Below, piece by piece: positions 57,196-64,000 of a stretch of 64,000 nt of DNA. The number at the start of each line of letters is the position of its first letter. The first letter of the stretch is position 1. The DNA is from an uncultured Clostridia bacterium (GTDB lineage Bacteria; Bacillota; Clostridia; TANB77; UBA1234): assembly GCA_934149305.1 (NCBI GenBank), contig CAKPEF010000009.1, forward strand, positions 4,541 through 68,540, read 5' to 3'. The translations under genes and the position numbers were made by a program. Under the pieces are notes generated by a model, which worked only from the letters and a program-made list of their open reading frames with translations, made no database searches and was not told where the DNA came from.

Positions 57196-58104
57196 ATGTC
57201 ATTTTTTAACAAACTAAAAGAGGGACTTGCTAAAACAAAAGGAAGTTTTGATGAAAAAATAAACAATGTATTTGCAAATTTTAGAAAAGTAGATGAAGAA
57301 CTAATGGATGAGCTAGAGGAGGCACTAATATTATCAGATGTTGGTCCTACTACAGCTTCAGATATAATAGATGATTTGAGATTAACAATAAAAAGAAACA
57401 AAATAGAAGATGCGGAATTAGTTAAAGAGGAATTAAAAAAGAAAATAGAAGCAATATTAAATAGCAACGATAATGAATTGAAACTAGAAACAAAACCATC
57501 AGTTATACTAGTTGTTGGTGTTAATGGTGCAGGAAAAACAACATCAATAGGAAAGATGGCTGCAAATTTCAAAAAAGAAGGCAAAAAAGTTTTAGTGGCA
57601 GCCGCTGATACATTTAGAGCTGCGGCAATAGAGCAGTTAGAAGTTTGGGTAGATAGAGCAGGAGTTGATATATTAAAGAGACCAGAGGGGTCAGACCCTG
57701 CCTCTGTAGTTTTTGATGCATCTAAAAAAGCAAAAGAAGAAAACTACGACATCTTAATAGTAGATACAGCAGGACGTTTACATACAAAGAAAAACCTAAT
57801 GGATGAATTGAATAAAATTCAAAGAATAATAGATAAAGAATTGGCAGATTGTTCACAAGAAATTTTAATAGTACTAGATGGTACAACAGGACAAAATGCT
57901 TTGATTCAAGCAAAAGAATTTTCAGAAGTTACAAAAATAACAGGAATAGTTCTTACTAAATTAGATGGAACAGCAAAAGGTGGAGTTGTTATAGGAATAT
58001 GCAATGAACTAAAAATTCCAGTAAAATATATTGGTGTTGGTGAAAAAATAGATGACCTACAAAAATTTAGTTCAGAAGACTTCATAAAAGCAATATTAGA
58101 CTAA
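57196..58104 (+). CDS. ftsY: Signal recognition particle receptor FtsY
   Basis: SRP receptor GTPase, 302 residues. N domain: FNKLKEGLAKTKGSF and LDELEEALILSDVG-type helices. G domain: GVNGAGKTTSIGKMA near residue 112 (P-loop), AADTFRAAAIEQL, VDTAGRLHTKKNLMDEL near 194, LDGTTGQNA and TKLDGTAKGG near 260. There is no acidic A-domain, as is usual in Firmicutes. AGAGGAAG precedes the ATG. It directs membrane proteins such as MraY and FtsW. rimO follows 17 bases later. Confidence 0.97.
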   Translation: MSFFNKLKEGLAKTKGSFDEKINNVFANFRKVDEELMDELEEALILSDVGPTTASDIIDDLRLTIKRNKIEDAELVKEELKKKIEAILNSNDNELKLETKPSVILVVGVNGAGKTTSIGKMAANFKKEGKKVLVAAADTFRAAAIEQLEVWVDRAGVDILKRPEGSDPASVVFDASKKAKEENYDILIVDTAGRLHTKKNLMDELNKIQRIIDKELADCSQEILIVLDGTTGQNALIQAKEFSEVTKITGIVLTKLDGTAKGGVVIGICNELKIPVKYIGVGEKIDDLQKFSSEDFIKAILD

Positions 58105-58121
58105 AATCGGGGGTAATTAGA

Positions 58122-59385
58122 TTGCAAAAAATAGGTTTTATATCACTTCGGGTGTAGCAAAAATCTAGTAGATACTGAAATGATGATAGGATATTACAAA
58201 GAAAAAGGATATGAGATTGTAAATAATCCAGAAGAGGCAGAAATATTAGTCATTAACACATGTGGATTTATAGAATCGGCCAAGAAAGAAGCAATTGATA
58301 CGATTCTTGAAATGGCAGATTATAAATCTAAAAGCTGCAAAAAGTTAATAGTGACTGGTTGTCTAGTAGAAAGATACAAAGAAGAGCTAGAAAAAGCCTT
58401 GCCAGAAGTGGATTTATTTATACCTATAAAAGAATATGATAAAATATTTGATAAACTAGATTATATGAAGAGAACAATAACAACAGGCCAAAATTATGCG
58501 TACTTAAGAATTGCGGATGGCTGTAGCAACTATTGTACATATTGTGCTATTCCGTATATAAGAGGTCCATTAAAAAGTAGAACCTTAGAAGATGTACTAG
58601 AAGAGGCAAAAAGATTATCAAAAGAAGGATACAAAGAGATAATTTTAGTTGCACAAGATACTGCAAGATATGGTATGGACATATATGGCGAAAGCAAACT
58701 TGTTGAACTTTTAAAAGAACTTTGTAAGCTAGATTTCAAATGGATTAGATTTTTATATGCATATCCTGAAATGATTACAGATGAGTTAATAGATGTAGTG
58801 GCAAATAACGAGAAGATTTGCAATTACTTTGATATTCCAATACAACACATATCAGACACAGTTCTAAAAAGAATGGGTAGAAAAAGTAATGGAGCCTCAA
58901 TACGAGAAGTAATTCAAAAGATAAGAAACAAAATACCAGATGTAGTAATTAGAACCTCACTAATAGTAGGTTTTCCAGGCGAGAAAGAAAGTGACTTTGA
59001 TGAGCTTTATAGCTTTGTAAAAGAAACTAAATTCGAAAGATTGGGTGTATTTAAATACTCAAAAGAAGAGGGAACGCCAGCTGTTAAATTAAAAGCACAA
59101 ATACCAGAAGAAAGAAAAGAAGAAAGATACGATCAAATAATGTCTTTGCAACAAGAAGTGTCAGCTGAAAACAATCAAAAAATAATAGGTCAAAAATTAG
59201 AATGTATAATAGATGGACTAACAGACGATGGTGAAATGTATGTGACACGTTCATATAGAGATGTGCCGGATACAGATGGATTTGTATTTGTAAATAAAGA
59301 GAAAGAACATAAAGTAGGCGACTTTATAGAATGCATCGTAAAAGAAGCATACGAATACGATTTGACAGCTGAAGAATCAAAATAA
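58122..59385 (+). CDS. rimO: Ribosomal protein S12 methylthiotransferase RimO, with one +1 shift at CGG
   Basis: Radical SAM enzyme that methylthiolates Asp of ribosomal protein S12, next to the decoding centre. Start TTG at 58122 (GGGGG upstream). The first nine codons give MQKIGFISL, then CTT CGG G (58146-58152). A +1 step gives GCSKNLVDTEMMIGYY, the universal RimO start including the first Fe-S cysteine. Zero-frame reading stops at the next codon but one. Further motifs: INTCGFIESAKKEAID, TGCLVERY, the radical SAM site CSNYCTYCAIP near residue 137, IRTSLIVGFPGE and a C-terminal TRAM domain. 420 residues, normal. Without the shift, no part of the enzyme could be made. Confidence 0.95.
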
Positions 59386-59388
59386 ATT

Positions 59389-59512
59389 AACAGCATAAAC
59401 TAAAGATGAAATATGCCATGTAAAACTGTAGCGGAGCACAGTGTGCTCCATAAAAACTAATTGTTGGCAGTACAATAAAATTGGAAAAGTATTATAATTA
59501 GTGAACACAGCC
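59389..59512 (+). mobile_element. MITE-like element, family B
   Basis: ACAGCATAAACTAAAGATG...TATTATAATTAGTGAACACAGCC with core TAGCGGAGCACAGTGTGCTCC followed by ACTAATTGTTGGCAG. It fills the gap between rimO and pgsA. Confidence 0.65.
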
Positions 59513-59535
59513 AATAAATCTAAGGAGGAGTAATA

Positions 59536-60135
59536 ATGAATTTACCAAACAAAATTACAGTTGCAAGAATGCTTTTAATCCCAATAATGATAATAGTTCC
59601 ATATTTAGGCTTTAATAACATTTTATTCGGGAGCGTTACAATAGGAAGTTTTATAACGCTAATCATCTTTCTAATAGCTTCATTCACAGATTTTTTAGAT
59701 GGATACTTAGCAAGAAAAAACAATTTGGTAACAACATTTGGTAAATTTTTAGATCCTATAGCGGATAAACTATTAGTGTTATCAGCACTAATAATGCTTG
59801 TTGAACAAGGAATAATTCCTGGTTGGATTCCAATAATAATAGCAGCGAGAGAATTTATAGTATCAGGAATAAGGATGTTAGCTGCTGGTGATGGCAAGGT
59901 AATTGCAGCTAGCTGGTATGGAAAAGTAAAGACAGTATCGCAAATGGTTGCAATAAGTTTGGCATTCTTAAGCACAAATACATTTATGCAATTTACAAGT
60001 GTAGAAATGGGCACAGGAACACTTATTTTAAATATACTTATGTCGCTTGCGATGATAGTTGCTGTTTTAATGACAATACTGTCTGGAGTAGACTATTTTA
60101 TGAAATCAAAAGATATCGTATTAAAATCAAAATAA
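59536..60135 (+). CDS. pgsA: CDP-diacylglycerol-glycerol-3-phosphate 3-phosphatidyltransferase
   Basis: Membrane enzyme for phosphatidylglycerol synthesis, 199 residues with four or more helices. The CDP-alcohol phosphotransferase motif D-G-x2-A-R-x8-G-x3-D-x3-D appears as DFLDGYLARKNNLVTTFGKFLDPIADKLL near residue 55. It follows rimO as in many Firmicutes. Its product is also the lipid donor for Lgt. AGGAGG precedes the ATG. Confidence 0.96.
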   Translation: MNLPNKITVARMLLIPIMIIVPYLGFNNILFGSVTIGSFITLIIFLIASFTDFLDGYLARKNNLVTTFGKFLDPIADKLLVLSALIMLVEQGIIPGWIPIIIAAREFIVSGIRMLAAGDGKVIAASWYGKVKTVSQMVAISLAFLSTNTFMQFTSVEMGTGTLILNILMSLAMIVAVLMTILSGVDYFMKSKDIVLKSK

Positions 60136-60183
60136 TTTATGGCGGCACGTTTTATCGTGCCGTATTTAATATTGGGAGGAACT

Positions 60184-62163
60184 ATGGATAAAATAAAATT
60201 AAGATACGAAGAACTAAAAAAGCAAATCGAATATCATTCAGATAGATATTACAATCAAGATGACCCAGAAATATCAGACTTTGAATACGATATGCTTATG
60301 TTAGAACTTAAAAATATAGAAAAGGAGCATCCTGAGTTTGTAACCAAAGATTCTCCAACACAACATGTTGGTGGAAAAACAGACTCACACTTTGCCGCAG
60401 TCACGCATAAAGTTCCGCTTCAAAGTTTGCAAGATGTTTTTAGCACGGCAGATGTAATAGCATTTGAAGAAAGAATAAATAAAACAGTGACATCACCTAG
60501 TTATGTAGTAGAAACAAAAATAGATGGTCTTTCAGTTTCGCTAGAATACGAAAAAGGAATTTTCATAAGAGGAGCAACTCGTGGAGATGGACTAGTTGGT
60601 GAGGATGTGACATTGAATCTAAAAACAATAAAAAACATTCCTCATAAACTAACAAAAGATGTCGATATAATAGTTCGTGGCGAAGTATTTATGCCTAAAA
60701 AGGATTTTGAAAAGTTAAATGAAGAAAGAGAAGTGCTTGGAGAAAAACTATTTGCAAATCCAAGAAATGCAGCAGCAGGGTCGCTTAGACAATTAGATCC
60801 CCAAATTACAGCAGAAAGAAATTTAGATATATACATTTTTAATGTTCAAAAATCAGATGATATAAAATTCACATCACATTATGAATCGTTAAATTATATG
60901 AAAGAATTAGGTTTCAATGTGAATCCATATGTGAAAAAGTGTAACAATATAAAAGAAGTTTTATCCGCAATAGATGAAATAGGAAACAAAAGAGGCGAGC
61001 TTACATTTGATATAGATGGTGCTGTTGTAAAGGTAGATAATTTAGCGCAAAGAGAAGAAATTGGTGTTACAACTAAGACTCCAAAGTGGGCAGTAGCATA
61101 TAAGTATCCACCAGAGAAAAAAGAAACCAAGGTGTTAGATATAGTGGTACAAGTAGGAAGAACAGGCGCGATAACACCAATGGCAATACTAGAACCAGTT
61201 AGAGTTGCAGGCTCTGTAATATCAAAAACAACGCTTCACAACGAAGACTTTGTGAAAGAAAAAGATATAAGAATTGGCGATAAAGTCCTAATTCAAAAAG
61301 CAGGCGATGTTATTCCGGAAGTAGTTGAAGTATTAAAAGAAAAGAGAAATGGTGCAGAAAAAGAATTTCAAATGCCAAAAACATGTCCAGTTTGTGGAGC
61401 TGAAGCTGTAAGAGAAGACGGCGAGGCTGTCACAAGATGTACAGGAATAGAATGTCCAGCAATGCTATTTAGAAGTTTAATACATTTTGTATCAAGAGAT
61501 GCAATGGATATAGATGGCATGGGACCAGCTATAATAGAACAATTATTAGATAAGAAATTAGTAGAAAATATTGCAGATATTTATTCTTTAAAATATGAAG
61601 ATTTAGTATCACTTGAAAGAATGGGCGACAAGTCGGCTAAAAACTTGCTAAATGCCATAGAAAAGAGCAAAGAAAACTCTTTAGAAAAATTACTTAACTC
61701 ATTTGGAATAAGACATATAGGATTAAAATCAGCCAAGATACTTGCAAAAAAATATAATAATATAGAAGAAATAATGAACGCAAGTTATGAAGAACTATGC
61801 GGTATAAACGAAATTGGAGAAATAATGGCAGAAAGTATAGTTAAATTTTTTGAAAGCAAACAAACAAAAGATTTAATAGAAAGACTTAAACAAAATGGCG
61901 TAAACATGGAAAGTAAAATGGAAAAATCTCAAGATGAAAGATTTGCTGGAAAAATATTCGTACTTACTGGCACTCTTCCAACACTTTCAAGAAACGAAGC
62001 AAGTGAAATAATAGAAAAGTTTGGTGGAAAAACATCTGGTAGCGTTTCAAAGAAAACAAGTTTTGTGCTTGCTGGAGAAGAAGCGGGAAGTAAATTGAAA
62101 AAAGCTGAAGAACTTGGCATACCAATAATAACAGAGGCAGAATTCTTAGAAATGATAAAATAA
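60184..62163 (+). CDS. ligA: NAD+-dependent DNA ligase LigA
   Basis: Replicative DNA ligase, 659 residues. Domain Ia with YYNQDDPEISDFEYDMLM; adenylation motif KIDGLSVSLEYEKG near residue 112 (catalytic Lys), TRGDGLVGEDVT, NPRNAAAGSLRQLD; OB fold with VGRTGAITPMAILEPV; zinc finger CPVCGAEAVREDGEAVTRC..C; helix-hairpin-helix repeats; and a BRCT domain (FAGKIFVLTGTLPTLSRNEA...). Start ATG 60184 with GGGAGG upstream. A small hairpin (GGCGGCACGTTTTATCGTGCCG, 60142-60163) lies in the pgsA-ligA gap. Confidence 0.97.
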   Translation: MDKIKLRYEELKKQIEYHSDRYYNQDDPEISDFEYDMLMLELKNIEKEHPEFVTKDSPTQHVGGKTDSHFAAVTHKVPLQSLQDVFSTADVIAFEERINKTVTSPSYVVETKIDGLSVSLEYEKGIFIRGATRGDGLVGEDVTLNLKTIKNIPHKLTKDVDIIVRGEVFMPKKDFEKLNEEREVLGEKLFANPRNAAAGSLRQLDPQITAERNLDIYIFNVQKSDDIKFTSHYESLNYMKELGFNVNPYVKKCNNIKEVLSAIDEIGNKRGELTFDIDGAVVKVDNLAQREEIGVTTKTPKWAVAYKYPPEKKETKVLDIVVQVGRTGAITPMAILEPVRVAGSVISKTTLHNEDFVKEKDIRIGDKVLIQKAGDVIPEVVEVLKEKRNGAEKEFQMPKTCPVCGAEAVREDGEAVTRCTGIECPAMLFRSLIHFVSRDAMDIDGMGPAIIEQLLDKKLVENIADIYSLKYEDLVSLERMGDKSAKNLLNAIEKSKENSLEKLLNSFGIRHIGLKSAKILAKKYNNIEEIMNASYEELCGINEIGEIMAESIVKFFESKQTKDLIERLKQNGVNMESKMEKSQDERFAGKIFVLTGTLPTLSRNEASEIIEKFGGKTSGSVSKKTSFVLAGEEAGSKLKKAEELGIPIITEAEFLEMIK

Positions 62164-62175
62164 GTAGAAAAAACA

Positions 62176-62390
62176 GTTTCAAAAAAGTAGCTTAAGCTTA
62201 AGCATGCTCCATAAAAGAGCAACTAGTAGCAAAACTAATCTATAAAAGAGAATATAAAACAGTTGCAAAGATGTAGCGGAGCTTAAGTGTGCTCCATAAA
62301 AGAGCAACTAGTAGTAAAAACTAATCTATGAAATAAACATAAAACAGTAGCAAAAAGTAACGGAGCTTAAGTAGGCTTCATAAAAATAAA
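62176..62390 (+). repeat. Family C repeat, three tandem units
   Basis: Three cores (near 62187, 62272 and 62352) alternate with near-identical ~60-bp linkers, CCATAAAAGAGCAACTAGTAG.AAAACTAATCTATGAAA...AACATAAAACAGT.GCAAA. The period is about 80 bp. It sits directly upstream of the ATP-grasp gene. Confidence 0.7.
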
Positions 62391-62404
62391 TTGGAGGGAT
62401 ACAA

Positions 62405-63446
62405 TTGGAATTTTTAGATTTTATGTTAAAAGGAAATTATAAAAAGTTTTACCAAAGCTTGAAGGAAATAAGCAAAAAGAACGGAAAAAATCCAAGTTTA
62501 ATGTTTGTCGATGCAGCATTTTCTTCTATATTATATGGCTCTCGGATTATCAGACTATCTAAATTACAAATTTTATGATAGAACAGCAAAAGAAAGAAGA
62601 AAGTATGTAACAATAAAATACGCATCTAAATTCTATGCAGAGTATTCACCAAAAGAAGCAGCAACAAATCTTAGAATAAAACCGAAATTTCATGAACATT
62701 ATGGAAAATACACAAGAAGAGACTATTTTATCCACGAACATGGAATAGAAAAACTAAAAGAATTCGTAGAAAAACATCGCGAATTCATAGTAAAACCAGT
62801 TGATGGTCTTGGTGGAAGCGGTGTTAGAAAAGCGTCAATTGATGAATACGCATCAATAGATGAACTATATAATAAGATAGAAACTAATAGAACATTTCTA
62901 GAAGAAATAGTGGTACAAAACGAAGAATGGGGAAAAATCTGCCCTAAGAGTGTAAACACGATTAGAGCAATGACTCGTATAATGAATGGAAAGGCAGAGC
63001 TATTCTATGCCGCTGCTAGAATTGGTAATGGTAAAGTTATAATGGACAATTTCCATCAAGGTGGAGTTGGCGTTAGCATAGACATGGAAAAAGGAACCTT
63101 AGTAGGAAACGCCGTGTCAAAAGACCTAGAAGAAATGGAAGTGCATAGTGCAACAGGAATTAAATTCGATGGATATAAAATACCTTATTGGAATGAAATA
63201 AAGAAGATGGTTTGCGAAGCAGCAGAAATAAACAAAGAAGTAAGAGTTGTAGGTTGGGATGTTGCAATAGCAAAAGATGGGCCGTTACTAATTGAAGCAA
63301 ATAGAAGACCAGGATTTGATTTGGTGCAAGTTTTATTAAATCATGGTGCAAAGTATATGCTTGAAGAAGTGAAAAATATCGACGATAAAATGGCACTAAA
63401 AGTTCACATAAATTTCAAGAAAAAATTACCATTAAAAAAGTGTTGA
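62405..63446 (+). CDS. Sugar-transfer-associated ATP-grasp protein, with one +1 shift at CGG
   Basis: An ATP-grasp fold protein of the ATPgrasp_ST type, about 346 residues. The TTG start at 62405 lies behind GGAGGG. The N-terminus MEFLDFMLKGNYKKFYQSLK and FVDAAFSSILYGS join at TCT CGG A (62540-62546) to GLSDYLNYKFYDRTAKERR; zero-frame reading soon stops. Then come FIVKPVDGLGGSGVRKA (ATP lysine and glycine-rich loop), NTIRAMTRIMNGKAELFYAAARIG, NFHQGGVGVSID and WDVAIAKDGPLLIEANRRPGFD (metal-binding E-x-N). Relatives occur near polysaccharide or teichoic-acid genes; the true substrate is unknown. The stop codon overlaps the first rRNA promoter. Confidence 0.82.
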
Positions 63447-63471
63447 CAGCACTAAATAATGATGTTAATAT
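63443..63471 (+). promoter_or_regulatory. rRNA operon promoter P1
   Basis: TTGACA, 17 bases, TAATAT. The -35 overlaps the stop codon of the ATP-grasp gene. It is followed by GTGCATGTCG, similar to the start region of P2. Confidence 0.85.
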
Positions 63472-63589
63472 AGTGCATGTCGCTGATGAAAATGCGACAA
63501 AAAATGAGTCATTTTTTGGTGACAATTTATCGATTTTTTCATCTTGAGATGAATGAGAAAAAAAGATAGAAAAAAATCGAAAAAACTTG

Positions 63590-63618
63590 TTGACAATCTT
63601 TCAAAGAGATGTTAATAT
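63590..63618 (+). promoter_or_regulatory. rRNA operon promoter P2
   Basis: TTGACA, 17 bases, TAATAT, then AGGACATGTCG. Confidence 0.88.
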
Positions 63619-63712
63619 AGGACATGTCGAAAACAAAAAACGACAAACCGCTATGGCAAATGTCCGTAGCAAAAGCGAGATTTTAAAAAAATAAAAAATC
63701 TTGAAAAAATGA

Positions 63713-63741
63713 TTGACTTTTGTCGAATAAGATGTTAAGAT
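63713..63741 (+). promoter_or_regulatory. rRNA operon promoter P3
   Basis: TTGACT, 17 bases (ending AAGATGT as in P1/P2-type spacers), TAAGAT. Confidence 0.8.
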
Positions 63742-63805
63742 TATAACTACCGTCGAGTAAGAAAATTATCTAATAAATCAAGATAAAAAATAAATAAAAA
63801 AGAGG

Positions 63806-63834
63806 TTGACAAACCTCAGACGAGATGGTATACT
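63806..63834 (+). promoter_or_regulatory. rRNA operon promoter P4
   Basis: TTGACA, 17 bases, TATACT. It is the promoter nearest to the presumed 16S gene. Confidence 0.88.
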
Positions 63835-64000
63835 AAACAAGACTTCTACGGAAAGACAAAATTCAAAAGCACATTGAAAAGTAAACAATGAGAAATAAGA
63901 GAAACCAAGCGAAAGTTTGATATGCTATGACATTAAAAACTGATGTAAAGCATATCGAGTTTAAGTACTATACAGTACAATAAATAAAACAAACCTAGAG
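63835..64000 (+). other. rRNA operon leader; 16S rRNA probably starts at the window edge
   Basis: There is no reading frame after 63446. The last ~165 bases contain leader-like segments (AAAAGCACATTGAAAAGTAAACAATGAGAAA, GAAACCAAGCGAAAG, and the pair GATATGCTATGAC / TAAAGCATATCGAG able to form an RNase III-type stem). The final bases CTAGAG may be the first bases of 16S (AGAGTTTGATC...), but the gene itself is outside the window. Confidence 0.65.

Noticed and set aside
3810..62385. Dispersed repeats as a CRISPR array
   Set aside because: Copies are scattered over 58 kb, differ in length and flanks, and carry inverted ends with target duplications. There are no regular unique spacers and no cas genes.
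17478..63446. Sequencing or assembly error as the cause of the 14 frame breaks
   Set aside because: Errors would be expected mainly in homopolymers and with mixed lengths, bases and positions. Here every event is one C directly before GG of a glycine codon, on both strands, and uninterrupted CTTGGA sites are also common in the same window. Raw reads would settle it finally.
63447..64000. Protein-coding genes or tRNAs after the ATP-grasp gene
   Set aside because: No frame with a ribosome site and no cloverleaf was seen; the region is filled by promoters and an rRNA leader.

Overview
The window looks like a chromosomal segment of a low-GC, strictly fermentative Firmicute of the Clostridia type, probably uncultured. 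The reasons are the AT-rich codon use, AGGAGG-type ribosome sites, a three-gene electron-bifurcating [FeFe]-hydrogenase, a meso-DAP-type MurE, WhiA, a Spo0E-like protein, SLH/dockerin surface proteins, and clostridial-type prepilins. Almost all genes run on the + strand. The right end is the multi-promoter leader of an rRNA operon, whose 16S gene probably starts at or just past position 64000.

Layout. 1-1700: an accessory patch with a partial Ig-like protein, a truncated membrane protein, a DUF2442-like pseudogene between direct repeats, and a GC-rich foreign gene. 1790-9830: uvrB, an SLH/dockerin/Ig-repeat surface protein, a Ca2+/cation antiporter, an unknown protein and a small kinase. 10177-14468: the hydrogenase operon. 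14697-25884: a membrane-anchored protein, a GltD-like oxidoreductase, maf, a DUF402 protein, a YafQ/RelB-type toxin-antitoxin pair, smpB, a minimal SufC-SufB pair, a CDF transporter, a nucleotide kinase, a NifS-type cysteine desulfurase and an SLH-like protein. 25934-35199: a type IV pilus / type II secretion-like cluster (PilM-PilN fusion, PilO, prepilin peptidase, minor pilins, PilB, PilC, major pilin with a structured leader). 35431-40547: a DUF4143 ATPase, paired M16 peptidases, lgt and a Spo0E-like protein. 40991-50026: a reduced dcw cell-wall cluster (mraZ, rsmH, ftsL-like, PBP, murE, mraY, ftsW). 50260-63446: housekeeping genes (dxs, DUF1385, prmC, whiA, hemW, ftsY, rimO, pgsA, ligA) and an ATP-grasp protein.

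Main discovery candidate. Ten otherwise intact genes, several of them essential, are broken in frame at 14 places, and every break has the same form. A single C stands immediately before a glycine codon, so the zero frame reads CGG and the correct protein resumes one base later (CGG-N becomes GGN, Gly). The genes are maf, a yafQ-like toxin on the minus strand, nifS, pilB, mraZ, mraY (2 sites), ftsW (4 sites), a CmpB-like membrane protein, rimO and an ATP-grasp gene. Reading by eye, I found no CGG used as an ordinary arginine codon in any native gene here, while CGT, CGC, CGA and AGA/AGG are used. The only readable in-frame CGG is in the GC-rich foreign gene at 1033-1590. The simplest reading is that CGG has lost its arginine meaning and acts as a constitutive +1 frameshift or four-base glycine signal (CGGN = Gly).

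The second feature is a dense family of MITE-like intergenic repeats. There are about 22 copies of a core hairpin (GGAGCAC.GTGTGCTCC and variants), all in the same orientation. One subfamily has inverted ends GTTACTATTCAG...CTGAATAGTAAC and 7-8 bp target duplications.
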